64,000 bases of DNA from Rahnella inusitata_A (GCF_965118895.1 NZ_CBCPJJ010000005.1:1-64000); one strand, 5' to 3'; shown: positions 36,740 through 45,615, counted from the first letter of the stretch. Program-made: numbers and translations. Notes: generated from the letters alone by a model not told the origin.

Positions 36740-38188
36740 TTATCGGAAAGGTGGTTCGTTAAAGGTACGTAATTTGCGTGAATGCAGATGATCGCCCTCG
36801 GCGCGCAGCAGATCGATGGCGCAGATACCGATTTGCAGATGTTCTGAGATCGCCCCTTCATAGAATTTGTTGGCCTGACCCGGCAGTTTGATTTCGCCGT
36901 GCAACGGTTTATCAGACACGCAAAGCAGGGTGCCATAAGGCACGCGGAAGCGGTAACCCTGCGCGGCAATCGTCGCACTTTCCATATCCACAGCCACCGC
37001 GCGGCTGAGATTAAAACGCAGCGCCGAGGCGGCGTAGCGCAGCTCCCAGTTGCGGTCATCGGTCGTCACCACCGTTCCTGTGCGCAGGCGTTGTTTCACT
37101 TCCTCACCCGGCATGCCGCTCATCTTTTTCGTGGCGTCGTACAGTGCGCGCTGCACTTCGGCAATGCTCGGGATCGGGATATCCGGTGGCAGGACGGCAT
37201 CAAGAACATGATCATCACGCAGATAAGCATGCGCCAAAACGTAATCGCCGATCGACTGTGTTTCGCGTAATCCGCCGCAGTGACCAATCATCAGCCAGAC
37301 GTGCGGGCGTAATACAGCCAGATGATCGCAAATGGTTTTGGCATTCGCCGGGCCGACGCCGATGTTCACCAGCGTTATACCCGCACCGTCGCGGGCAATC
37401 AGATGGTAGGCGGGCATCTGATGCTTTTTCCACGCCAGATCCGAAACGGCCTGTTCCGGATAGAGCGTATCGGCGGTAATAAACACGCTGCCCGCACAGG
37501 CCAGCGCTTCGTACGGACTGTCCGGATCGGCAATCTGCGCGCATGCCCAGCTGACAAATTCATCGACGTAACGGGTGTAGTTGGTGAACAGCACGTACGG
37601 CTGGAAATGCTCAATAAGCGTGCCAGTGTAATGGCGCAAACGCGCGAGGGAGAAATCAGCGCGCAGCGCGTTAAAATGCGAAAGCGGGAAGGTATCGCCG
37701 GGATAATACAGACCGTCTGCGGTTTCATCGCCAATTTGCGAAAGCTCTGTGGTCGGAAAATGTTTCGCCAGCCCGGCGCTCATTGAGCGGTCGAGCATTA
37801 AATCAGAACCGTCGATGACGTAGGAATAGGGGATCTCCTGCTGCGAGGGTACAACCTCAATCACCGCATTATATTCTTCCTCAAGCAGTGACAGCTGCTC
37901 GATCAGATAACGGTGGAACAGTTCCGGGTGGGTGACGGTGGTGGCATAACGTCCGGGGTGAGAAAAGCGGCCATAGGCGCGGGTAGGATTTTTAGCGGGC
38001 GTTACGCCGTCCCAACTCACCCGTAGTTCCGGGTAAACGAATAATCCCGCTGCGCGCGCCGCCACGTCCGGCAGCGTGCCCTGAACGATGAAATCTTTAA
38101 TCGCATCCCGCAGTGCCGCGACCGAGTTATTGTACATCTCTTCGAGTTTATCAATCGCCTCTACAGCGGTAAGTGACTTGTTATCCAT
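36740..38188 (-). CDS. amn: AMP nucleosidase
   Basis: Cytosolic enzyme of 482 residues (484 in E. coli) that hydrolyses AMP to adenine and ribose 5-phosphate. The N-terminal Amn-specific domain is followed by a nucleoside-phosphorylase-like catalytic domain with VWLMIGHCGGLRETQSIGDY and VDMESATIAAQGYRF. A single gene with a terminator behind it. Confidence 0.95.
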   Translation of the reverse strand: MDNKSLTAVEAIDKLEEMYNNSVAALRDAIKDFIVQGTLPDVAARAAGLFVYPELRVSWDGVTPAKNPTRAYGRFSHPGRYATTVTHPELFHRYLIEQLSLLEEEYNAVIEVVPSQQEIPYSYVIDGSDLMLDRSMSAGLAKHFPTTELSQIGDETADGLYYPGDTFPLSHFNALRADFSLARLRHYTGTLIEHFQPYVLFTNYTRYVDEFVSWACAQIADPDSPYEALACAGSVFITADTLYPEQAVSDLAWKKHQMPAYHLIARDGAGITLVNIGVGPANAKTICDHLAVLRPHVWLMIGHCGGLRETQSIGDYVLAHAYLRDDHVLDAVLPPDIPIPSIAEVQRALYDATKKMSGMPGEEVKQRLRTGTVVTTDDRNWELRYAASALRFNLSRAVAVDMESATIAAQGYRFRVPYGTLLCVSDKPLHGEIKLPGQANKFYEGAISEHLQIGICAIDLLRAEGDHLHSRKLRTFNEPPFR

Positions 38189-38380
38189 ACGCTTTTCCTT
38201 TTTTCTTCGTTCATCATCAGGTCACTCTAAATATGGCGGGTCTGGCCGGTGACGCCAATGTTTTATTGGTACGGGAGGAGTAAAAATCACGCGGTACAGT
38301 GTTCAGCCCCTGCAATCTGGCATAGCATCAAAAATTACAGGTATAATCCCGCACATTATTCAACGGATTTAGAAACGAAC

Positions 38381-38917
38381 ATGACAAAACTTACCTTACA
38401 AGAGCAGCTGCTAAAAGCGGGATTAGTGTCCAGCAAAAAAATGGACAAAGTCCAGAGAACGGCGAAAAAATCACGCGTTCAGGCCCGTGAGGCCAGAGAA
38501 GCAGTGGAAGAGAATAAAAAGGCGCAGATTGAGCGTGATAAACAACTGAGCGAGCAACAAAAGCAAGCGGCCTTGTCGAAAGAACATAAAGCTCAGGTAA
38601 AGCAGCTGATTGAAATGAACAAAATCGATTCAAAAGGCGATATCGGCTTTAACTTCACAGACAATAATTTGATCAAAAAAATCTTTGTGGATAAGACCAC
38701 TCAGGCTCAGCTGATCAGCGGCCGTCTCGCTATCGCCCGTCTGCTGGTCGAGAGCAGCGGCGAAAGCCAGTATGCGATTATTCCCGCCAGCGTCGCCGAT
38801 AAAATTGCCCAGCGCGACGCCAGCAGCATCGTACTAAACAGTGCGCTGAGTCAGGAAGAGCAGGATGAAGAAGATCCGTATGCTGACTTTAAAGTGCCCG
38901 ATGATTTGATGTGGTAA
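38381..38917 (+). CDS. yaiL: DUF2058 family protein YaiL
   Basis: A 178-residue protein with a highly charged, coiled-coil N-terminal half (residues 15-80, rich in K, E, Q and R) and a compact C-terminal domain (FNFTDNNLIKKIFVD, ISGRLAIARLL). In E. coli the family member YaiL has been linked to nucleoprotein/polynucleotide association, but function is not settled. The ATG at 38381 starts the conserved MTKLTLQEQLLKAGL. Confidence 0.88.
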   Translation: MTKLTLQEQLLKAGLVSSKKMDKVQRTAKKSRVQAREAREAVEENKKAQIERDKQLSEQQKQAALSKEHKAQVKQLIEMNKIDSKGDIGFNFTDNNLIKKIFVDKTTQAQLISGRLAIARLLVESSGESQYAIIPASVADKIAQRDASSIVLNSALSQEEQDEEDPYADFKVPDDLMW

Positions 38918-38926
38918 TCGACGTTT

Positions 38927-39625
38927 TCAGAACGGGCTGTCATTACGGGCAGCGACCGGCTCTTCGCTGACCGGATGCACAAAATGCAGCTCACTGGCGT
39001 GCAGCATCAGCCGCGGTGTCCGTTCAGTGCCTGGCAGCAGAAGGCCACCGTACAGGTCACAGCCTAAAATAGGGTGGCCGAGCTGCTGGCAATGGATGCG
39101 CAGCTGGTGCGTACGACCGGTTTCCGGGATGAGATCTACCCGCGTCAATGGCAGTAACTTTCCATCTTCCCGCTCGTGATAAATCCGCTCAGCGACCCGA
39201 TATCGGGAGCGGGCGGGTTTACCCGTCATTGCGCAAATCGACATCAGCGGAAACAGCGCCGGATCTTTGGCAATCGCCGCGTCTATTATCCCTTCGTCTT
39301 CATCCAGATGTCCGCACAGCAGGGCGCTGTACACTTTGGTCACCGTACGGTTGCTGAACTGCTGGCAGAGTGCGGCGTTTATTGCCTTATTGCGGGCAAC
39401 CACCATCAGCCCGGACGTCCCGAAATCAAGACGGTGGACCAGCGTGCAGCCGGGGAACAGCTTTACCAGCCGGTGATGCACTGAATCGAGGTTTTGCGGA
39501 TTCTTTCCTGAAAGGCTGAGCAGCCCGGAAGGTTTATTGATCAGCACCAGATGATCGTCCTGATAGAGGATATCTATCTGGTCATGGCACGGCGGGGCAA
39601 TAAAAGTATCGATAATGGCTGACAT
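38927..39625 (-). CDS. RluA family pseudouridine synthase
   Basis: A 232-residue single-domain pseudouridine synthase without an S4 domain. The catalytic aspartate is in VHRLDFGTSGLMVVA, and the family motifs VLINKPSGLLSLSG and ETGRTHQLRIHC are present. It resembles RluA but differs enough that I do not assign the RNA target. Convergent with the DUF2058 gene. It is the last backbone gene before the integrated element. Confidence 0.85.
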   Translation of the reverse strand: MSAIIDTFIAPPCHDQIDILYQDDHLVLINKPSGLLSLSGKNPQNLDSVHHRLVKLFPGCTLVHRLDFGTSGLMVVARNKAINAALCQQFSNRTVTKVYSALLCGHLDEDEGIIDAAIAKDPALFPLMSICAMTGKPARSRYRVAERIYHEREDGKLLPLTRVDLIPETGRTHQLRIHCQQLGHPILGCDLYGGLLLPGTERTPRLMLHASELHFVHPVSEEPVAARNDSPF

Positions 39626-39723
39626 CAGACTGGCCGGAAGGAAAGTGGGGGGCGGATGATAACGAATTTTACGGCGGCTGACGAATCACGCCCTAAACTG
39701 TCTTCCATAAAATTACAAAAGCA

Positions 39724-39755
39724 AAAAGCCCGCTTAGTTTCCTAAGCGGGCTTTT
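39724..39755. terminator. Bidirectional terminator at the element boundary
   Basis: Perfect 13-base stem AAAAGCCCGCTTA/TAAGCGGGCTTTT with a six-base loop and T-runs on both strands. It sits six bases outside the tRNA-Asn 3' fragment, so it was most likely the original terminator of the leftward tRNA-Asn gene. Confidence 0.85.
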
Positions 39756-39760
39756 CTAAT

Positions 39761-39777
39761 TTGGCTCCTCTGACTGG
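39761..39777 (-). other. Attachment site (tRNA-Asn 3' end), left end of an integrative element
   Basis: TTGGCTCCTCTGACTGG is the reverse complement of CCAGTCAGAGGAGCCAA, the 3' end of tRNA-Asn and the 17-bp direct repeat known from Yersinia HPI and ICEKp elements. No other part of a tRNA-Asn follows, so this is the short core left at the far end of an integrated element. The intact tRNA-Asn and the integrase are expected past the right edge of the window. Confidence 0.85.
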
Positions 39778-40041
39778 GATCGCCTTTGCCAGTAGCTGGC
39801 TAATAAATAAGCTAAACCTGAAAACTCTCCCTGTCAAGACCACCAGAATGACCACCAATCAAAACTGATTAAATAAAACTGATTAGAGCGGTCTCGTGCA
39901 TTTGGTGATCGCTACTATTGTCACATCTATAAGGGCTGTCTGTTCTGTGCCAGAAACGGACACCCAATATGCCGTATTGTAATATTTGAATGACGTGATA
40001 CACAATATTATTTTCAGGTTGTTAAAAATAATTCAATGGAG

Positions 40042-41403
40042 TTAAACTTTTTCTTCAGTCCATATATTTGGATAGTGACTCTTTATTTTTTCAATACGTA
40101 TTGATCCAGATAATTTGGAACAAGCATCAATGATCGCATTAAGCAAAGCCTCAAGTTTGGAGGTGTCATATTTACTTTCGATAAGCTTAGCTTCTGATGT
40201 ATCAAGATATCTTTTTGCGTAATACTCTTTAAATTCAAGTGCGCCTTGATACATCCCGGTCTCTTTTTTATAGTTAGTCCATCTAACAGTGTATGAGTCA
40301 TATTCACTATATGTTAAATCCAAGTAACACTCTATAGCGGCAGCAGTTCCATTAATATTGGATAAGGTTAGGCCGTCTGGGCCACAAGTAGGGAAACTTT
40401 CAAACTCCTTAAGATTCGGAAGACATATGCAACTCATATTATGAGGAAGCTTCATCTTTATGATTTTCTTGAAAGCTTCAACCCCTTCACTATCATTGTC
40501 GAGTACAAAAATGATTTGGTTCTGTACATCAATTTTTACTAATCCCTCAGCAAACTTTGATAATCCCCCAGTGCCGGGGAATGGATGGCCAGATGTTACA
40601 TCGATGAAACGAAAAAATTCACAAACGCTAGGCTTAATTAGCTTAAATGCCTTTTGTAATATATGTGAGTCCGAGGAACCTTCAGTTGCTATGAGAAAAG
40701 AATTTTCACGGTTAATTTCAGTTTTTATTTGGTTAATGTGAACCCATCCGTTAGCGACTATTTCCCCATAGTCCCACTCGACATACTCACTAAGATTATG
40801 TTTGTTTTCACTTAAAAGTTTGATCATAGAGTATGGATGAAGTATGTTTATGACACTGAAAAACGCTGTTTTTTCTGACCAGTAAAAGTTGTTATAAGGA
40901 TCATAGAGAGGAATTCTTTTTAAAATGTCGTTAGGGAATAACTTCAAAATGAAATTATCATTCTCTGTTTTTTTTGAATTATCAAAGTCGATATCTTTAT
41001 CGTTTAACTCCCCCAGATCATAGCTCTTAAGTAAGCCCAGAAACTCATCAAAACTAAAAAGATTTTCTAAAGGTTCCCAATTATCGGGATAGGCTTCAAT
41101 CATTTCGTTTCTTTGATAAACCTCATGCTTTACAAGATTTTCATATTCCGCACGAATAGCAGTAAGAGAAAAACCAAGTAACTCAACCCGTTCAGCTACT
41201 GCTGCAAGAGGCTTCCTGAGTACGGTCCACTGAAGGCGTCTTTCTTCATCAATTTCATCGGTTTCTTCCAGATCATAGCGTTCGTGCTGAGGTATCATTA
41301 TGTGGTCGGTTGACTGGAACAATGCACCATGATCAACACCTAAGCTATTTTTACTCCAATCTAGCGTTGCACCTGAAACCTTAAGTGAAATTTCCGTGCC
41401 CAT
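40042..41403 (-). CDS. HEPN/Toprim-associated protein, putative defence nuclease
   Basis: A 453-residue protein. The N-terminus (MGTEISLKVSGATLDWSKNS) fits the HEPN/Toprim N-terminal family. A C-terminal Toprim domain has the glutamate in FLIATEGSSDSHIL (E241) and the DxD in IIFVLDNDSEG (D302, D304), the metal-binding set of OLD-like nucleases and topoisomerases. It stands alone, 260 bases inside the element boundary, and is AT-rich. A role in phage or plasmid defence is inferred from domains and context; no partner gene is adjacent. Confidence 0.65.
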   Translation of the reverse strand: MGTEISLKVSGATLDWSKNSLGVDHGALFQSTDHIMIPQHERYDLEETDEIDEERRLQWTVLRKPLAAVAERVELLGFSLTAIRAEYENLVKHEVYQRNEMIEAYPDNWEPLENLFSFDEFLGLLKSYDLGELNDKDIDFDNSKKTENDNFILKLFPNDILKRIPLYDPYNNFYWSEKTAFFSVINILHPYSMIKLLSENKHNLSEYVEWDYGEIVANGWVHINQIKTEINRENSFLIATEGSSDSHILQKAFKLIKPSVCEFFRFIDVTSGHPFPGTGGLSKFAEGLVKIDVQNQIIFVLDNDSEGVEAFKKIIKMKLPHNMSCICLPNLKEFESFPTCGPDGLTLSNINGTAAAIECYLDLTYSEYDSYTVRWTNYKKETGMYQGALEFKEYYAKRYLDTSEAKLIESKYDTSKLEALLNAIIDACSKLSGSIRIEKIKSHYPNIWTEEKV

Positions 41404-42287
41404 AATTCCTCTTTTAAACTGTTGGCAATCACTTAATTAAACCATCAGGAATATCATCTGTCATCAACTATGCTATGAAATTACAAGCGGTATAATGTCT
41501 TCAAAATTCAAAGTGAATATCAATCATTATAAATTAATCCAAGGGCAGAACCAAGCGATCGGCTCGTTGCAGATTATCGCGCTGTAAGTTACGTATTGCA
41601 CCATCGGAGGTGAGAACAATTATGAGCTTCCACTTTTTGCTCATAGCGGATCTGACAGCCAACAGGACTGGCCGCTTTGTGCCAGCAGTAGGCGTTGCTA
41701 ACGGCGTAATGTGTCACTCAACGCGGAGCAGTCAAACTAATTAATAGACTTTGTCTCTTCCCTAAATTTGTTTGGTAAACACAGTCAATCAGTGGGTAGC
41801 ATCATCTACATATTTTTAGACGGACTTTTGGCTTTCAGATGTTGACACGAGGGGCTTACTTGAGCACTTTGAGTCATTCTTCCATCTCGGCCAGATCCCG
41901 CACAACGCATCGTAGCGTCAGATCAAAGCGAGGCGGAAATTCACTTCCGCACCCATCTCGTAGATAGTCGTTTTGGCTACAAGGCCAATCTCAATCTGCC
42001 TCAGCTCTTGGCGACGGATTGTGTTAAGAAATAGCAGAACGCCGTTTTTGATTAATTGAGACAGGTCGTTAAGGACACTCGATCCGGAGATTTGTTTTGT
42101 GCGCGAGCTACAGTGCTGCTGTCGCGTCCAGTTTACTAATAAGTTATTCTGCATTTCAAACTCCGTGGGCATTTGGCGAAGCAAGGTTTGCCACCAATAT
42201 TTGGTGCTTTTCATTGGGTAACGGCGGAAATTCACAGGGACGTAGTAAGGTTTACCGAAGACTAATAGCAGCAGAAAAGGAGCGAGT
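41404..42287. other. 884-base stretch without a convincing gene
   Basis: The interval separates two defence units. A minus-strand open frame at 41918-42235 (KTTIYEMGAEVNF near its end) is followed in a shifted frame by FDLTLRCVVRDLAEMEE and a stop near 41874, so it may be the decayed tail of a gene broken by a frameshift. I could not identify a family. No insertion-sequence ends were seen. Confidence 0.4.
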
Positions 42288-43226
42288 ATGGCGACGATAA
42301 CGGTTTCTCCGGTTCATTTTGAGGACTACAGTGGTATCCAGTTCGAGCGCCTAGTTTTTGCATACCACCTGCGCGCGGGTTGGCATGATCTGATTTGGCA
42401 CGGTCAATCAGGAGGTGATCAAGGGCGAGATATCTCGGGTATTGAACCATTTGATGACCAGCCAGCACGTAAGACCATCATCCAATGCGCGAACCGAGAC
42501 ACATTGACACTGGCAAAAGCTAAGAGCGACATGAGTAAGTCGATTAAAGCAACTGGCAGTGTCCCAGACGTCTTTAAGTTCGTCTCTCGTGGTGCGGTCT
42601 CGGATGCTGGCAGAACGCGCATCGAGCAAGCAGCAGCTTCCTTGGGCGTCAGGCATGTAACGATATGGTCGGGCGTAGAGTTCGAAGAAAACTTGCGTCT
42701 TCGTGCTGAATATCTGCTGCACCGTTTTGTCCAGGGCGTCGAGTTTCCTGATGTTGAAGCTGATATTCAAAAATTCACGGATGATTTTCCCGACCTTTCC
42801 GACGCCGATGTTCTGCAACTGATGGCTGCCGTATTTGACCGGCCAGCATTTCGCACACCGTTTCAACAAGAAAGTTCTCTCCCTGCTTTTCAGAAGGCAA
42901 TCGAAGATACCATTGGCGCACTAAATACAGGTTTGTGGAGAACGCGTGAGGGCGTCGAGATCAGGCGCATTCCTTCGATCCACCATCTCAAAAATCAACG
43001 CATCCAGACAGTGATGGGAAAAGTGGTTCGTCAGGTCGACCAACTGCGGCGCATCTTCGTAACTCGGCTTAAGGAAGGGGAAATCAGACCTTGTGGATGT
43101 GGTCAGCCCGATTGCCCCACGTTTACGCTCACGCAACGCGTGGCTGACGAGCTAGACGACGCGAGACAGAGAATCTTCACGACGTTTCAATCAGTGTATA
43201 CTTCCTTCAGTGTGAGCCTTAGTTAG
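42288..43226 (+). CDS. Restriction-endonuclease-fold protein (Mrr-like, variant motif)
   Basis: A 312-residue protein whose first 70 residues look like an Mrr-type nuclease core: FERLVFAYHLRAGW then GGDQGRDIS (candidate metal-binding D48) and TIIQCANRDTL. In active enzymes the last element is usually Q-x-K or E-x-K; here it reads QCANR, so the lysine is displaced or missing. The C-terminus has a small cysteine cluster (RPCGCGQPDCP) that may bind zinc. It opens a four-gene rightward cluster of nuclease and HEPN genes. The start follows AAGGAG. Function is inferred as defence; catalytic status is uncertain. Confidence 0.6.
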   Translation: MATITVSPVHFEDYSGIQFERLVFAYHLRAGWHDLIWHGQSGGDQGRDISGIEPFDDQPARKTIIQCANRDTLTLAKAKSDMSKSIKATGSVPDVFKFVSRGAVSDAGRTRIEQAAASLGVRHVTIWSGVEFEENLRLRAEYLLHRFVQGVEFPDVEADIQKFTDDFPDLSDADVLQLMAAVFDRPAFRTPFQQESSLPAFQKAIEDTIGALNTGLWRTREGVEIRRIPSIHHLKNQRIQTVMGKVVRQVDQLRRIFVTRLKEGEIRPCGCGQPDCPTFTLTQRVADELDDARQRIFTTFQSVYTSFSVSLS

Positions 43227-43301
43227 GCAATGAAAAATGGAACCTACAGCGTACTCATTCTTCTTGAAAGCCCAATATAATTTCTTAAGTATGCGAATGT
43301 G

Positions 43302-43784
43302 ATGATGGCACTGACCCCGGAACAAATTCACTACCTCAACCAATATGCACCAGGCGAAGCTGTGTCACATGCATTATCCGAGCTACTATTCATTGATCAT
43401 GATCTTCTCGGTATCGATGCTAACGAACGGTCGATTACCTTTCGCTTTGCGATGTACCTCCAACAATGTTTCCCCGGTTGGACTGTAGATTGCGAATACA
43501 ACCGGGACAGCATTGACCCTAAACGGCTCAGACATTTGGAACTTTATCCAGACAGCGAAGACGTTGAGGCAAAGACAGTATTTCCTGATGTGATCGTGCA
43601 TCGGCGAGGTACACGACAGAATCATTTGGTCTTGGAGTTCAAAAAATCAACGAGTCGCGTAGATAGAGAGATCGATCTACTAAAACTTCGAGGTTATAAG
43701 CAGCAGCTTGGTTACGAGCACGCTCTGTTTGTGGAGGTCGGCACCGAAGGGCAATCGATCATCACGGCGCTCGAGTGGGCCTGA
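43302..43784 (+). CDS. Small PD-(D/E)xK nuclease-like protein
   Basis: A 160-residue protein with a canonical nuclease motif: aspartate 96 in VFPDVIVHRRG and glutamate-x-lysine in LVLEFKKS (E112, K114). It lies 75 bases after the preceding nuclease-like gene and 21 bases before the HEPN gene, so the three probably form an operon. It could be the active nuclease for the cluster. Three in-frame starts (GTG, ATG, ATG) lie within nine bases; the first ATG is used. Confidence 0.6.
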   Translation: MMALTPEQIHYLNQYAPGEAVSHALSELLFIDHDLLGIDANERSITFRFAMYLQQCFPGWTVDCEYNRDSIDPKRLRHLELYPDSEDVEAKTVFPDVIVHRRGTRQNHLVLEFKKSTSRVDREIDLLKLRGYKQQLGYEHALFVEVGTEGQSIITALEWA

Positions 43785-43805
43785 GAGGTGATAGAAAGAT
43801 AATTC

Positions 43806-44618
43806 ATGATACGTATTCCATCATTCAACTCTCAGCACCTTGAGGCCGCCTGTCGCGTCCTTGCTGATACCGAACGTGGCTTGAGTGGGTCGCAGATCGA
43901 GCGACTGCTACAAGAAATTAAAGTTGCGGACACATCGCCAGGAATGACAAAGTGGAAACGTCTGTTTAATGCGCTCGCAGGTGCGCAGAACCAGTATCAG
44001 GTCGGCAACCATCTTATTATGTTCATTAACCGTGCGATGAACCCGGTTAATTACGCCCGTGATCCATCGGTGTTTGCCTGGCGACGTGATGAACTCAATG
44101 TTGTCCTGGCTTTTTCCGGTTTTTATATCCGTGAGGATGGTAAGGTCGCGAGCGCCGCTAAAGTAACGACTCTGGATTCTGCTCGAGCCCGCGCTGGGCG
44201 ACTTAAGGCTGCACTCGAAAGCCGTGCTGTGCATGCGGAAGTTTTGAACTATTGCCGTGCCGAACTTCTTGACGAAAACTATTTTCATGCCGTCTTCGAG
44301 GCGACGAAGGGGGTTGCGGAACGTATTCGTCAGTTGTCCGGGTTGAGCGGTGATGGTGCTGACTTGGTGAACAAGGCATTTACCGGACAACAACCTGTTC
44401 TGACTTTGGGATCGCTTACCACCGACTCAGAAAAGAGCGAACAGAAAGGTTTTGCGAATCTACTGATTGGTCTATTCGGCGCTGTGCGCAATCCACTAGC
44501 CCATGCGCCTAAGAAGAATTGGCCCATGTCTGAACTGGATGCGCTGGACATCCTTACGTTGGTTTCGCTTATTCATCGCAAGCTGGATGGCACACACAAA
44601 AAAATAGCCTCCCCATAG
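43806..44618 (+). CDS. TIGR02391-like HEPN domain protein
   Basis: A 270-residue protein. The C-terminal half matches the TIGR02391 (Ymh) pattern: RAELLDENYFHAVFEATKGV, then a glycine-rich segment, then FGAVRNPLAHAPKKNW. The RNPLAH segment (R228, H233) is an R-x4-H HEPN motif, the RNase active site in toxin-like HEPN proteins. The N-terminal part (residues 1-140) is of unknown fold. Lies between a nuclease gene and a truncated nuclease gene; an RNA-cutting abortive-infection role is plausible but inferred. Confidence 0.65.
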   Translation: MIRIPSFNSQHLEAACRVLADTERGLSGSQIERLLQEIKVADTSPGMTKWKRLFNALAGAQNQYQVGNHLIMFINRAMNPVNYARDPSVFAWRRDELNVVLAFSGFYIREDGKVASAAKVTTLDSARARAGRLKAALESRAVHAEVLNYCRAELLDENYFHAVFEATKGVAERIRQLSGLSGDGADLVNKAFTGQQPVLTLGSLTTDSEKSEQKGFANLLIGLFGAVRNPLAHAPKKNWPMSELDALDILTLVSLIHRKLDGTHKKIASP

Positions 44619-44627
44619 GAGAGTTGC

Positions 44628-44807
44628 ATGAGCTATACGGACTGGCGAGTTTATCAGGAGGCCATTGTAGAGGTATTTAGACGTCTTGGATGTAATGCTC
44701 TGATTGACTATAGAGGCAAAGGCAATCGAGCGGCTCATGATATTGACGTCTTCGCGATCTTTCTTCGACCGGGTAGTGGATGTCGAATCGTGGCGGTGGG
44801 AGGGTAA
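44628..44807 (+). pseudogene. Truncated Mrr-like restriction endonuclease (N-terminal remnant)
   Basis: A 59-codon open frame, nine bases after the HEPN gene and preceded by AGGAGAG. MSYTDWRVYQEAIVEVFRRL followed by RGKGNRAAHDIDVFAIF looks like the N-terminus of a restriction endonuclease, ending where the first catalytic strand would begin. The expected remainder of about 150 residues is absent; the following 185 bases are non-coding. It could instead be a genuine small protein. Confidence 0.5.
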
Positions 44808-44992
44808 GTAAACGCTAAAACGAAGAATTTATTATTGGCGTTATTACAATATATCGAATGGCCTTATTAGAGGAATATACAGTCTGATATTTTAATCCAT
44901 TAGTACAACCGGCTATCTTCATTTGTCTCGGAGGCAATGCTGTTATTCATGTTTCATTAAGGGGCATATGGATTGATTGCCCCTGTTTAGAG

Positions 44993-45613
44993 TTATGCTG
45001 CTGCTGCATAAAACTCTATGTAACATTCAATAATGCTGGTTTTATCATTAAAAGTAAGCTCATGCTCAACTAGTTGTAGTTGAGCACACAGCGCTGGCTT
45101 AATTCCTAAGAATCTACGGTAGTCTTCAATAATTATTGCTGCAGATGGGATTCTCTGAACGATTCTGTATGAGGATAAACAGTCCCTTATGATTTTTATG
45201 AATTTTTCAGGGCTATTGTCATGTGACATAATGTCTTGTCCTGAAATATCTGAAATATATTTTTGATATCGGTATTTTTCATTGTCGACAATAATTGCTA
45301 GTTTGCTTTTTTGATTTTTACTCGAGCCAAATTTTTTAGCACCAAGAAATAACCCTAGTTCCAATGGCATATTAAATCTAGGCAAATTATTGACGTGATC
45401 TAATTCAGTTCTAGATATGTCATGGATTCCAATTTTACAATCCTTGATTATGCGATTTATTTTATCGAGCCGTTGATCACCAGCGTCATTTATTTCCAAT
45501 GCGCATCGAGGTTTAAAATTACAACGGTAAACTGCAAACAATGCTGCATCAATAAAATCAGTGTAAGCATCGTCAAATGGGCAATTTATAAAAACATTAG
45601 TCTCATAGCTCAT
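44993..45613 (-). CDS. TIR/deoxyribosyltransferase-like nucleotide-binding protein
   Basis: A 206-residue protein with an N-terminal Rossmann-like domain: VFINCPFDDAYTDFIDAALF, then CKIGIHDISR and RFNMPLELGLFLGAKKFG. The glutamate in MPLELG (E85) is placed like the catalytic glutamate of TIR NADases and nucleoside deoxyribosyltransferases. An NAD- or nucleotide-consuming effector is a reasonable guess, not shown. It starts two bases after the stop of the DUF2188-like gene, so the pair is one transcription unit. AT-rich relative to backbone. Confidence 0.6.
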   Translation of the reverse strand: MSYETNVFINCPFDDAYTDFIDAALFAVYRCNFKPRCALEINDAGDQRLDKINRIIKDCKIGIHDISRTELDHVNNLPRFNMPLELGLFLGAKKFGSSKNQKSKLAIIVDNEKYRYQKYISDISGQDIMSHDNSPEKFIKIIRDCLSSYRIVQRIPSAAIIIEDYRRFLGIKPALCAQLQLVEHELTFNDKTSIIECYIEFYAAAA

Positions 45614-45615
45614 AC

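Noticed and set aside
39761..39840. A complete tRNA-Asn gene at the element boundary
   Set aside because: Only the 17 bases of the 3' end match; beyond them the sequence departs completely from tRNA-Asn.
41918..42235. 105-codon minus-strand frame as an intact gene
   Set aside because: No good ribosome-binding site or family signature; better explained as a relic or chance frame and mentioned only in the gap entry.
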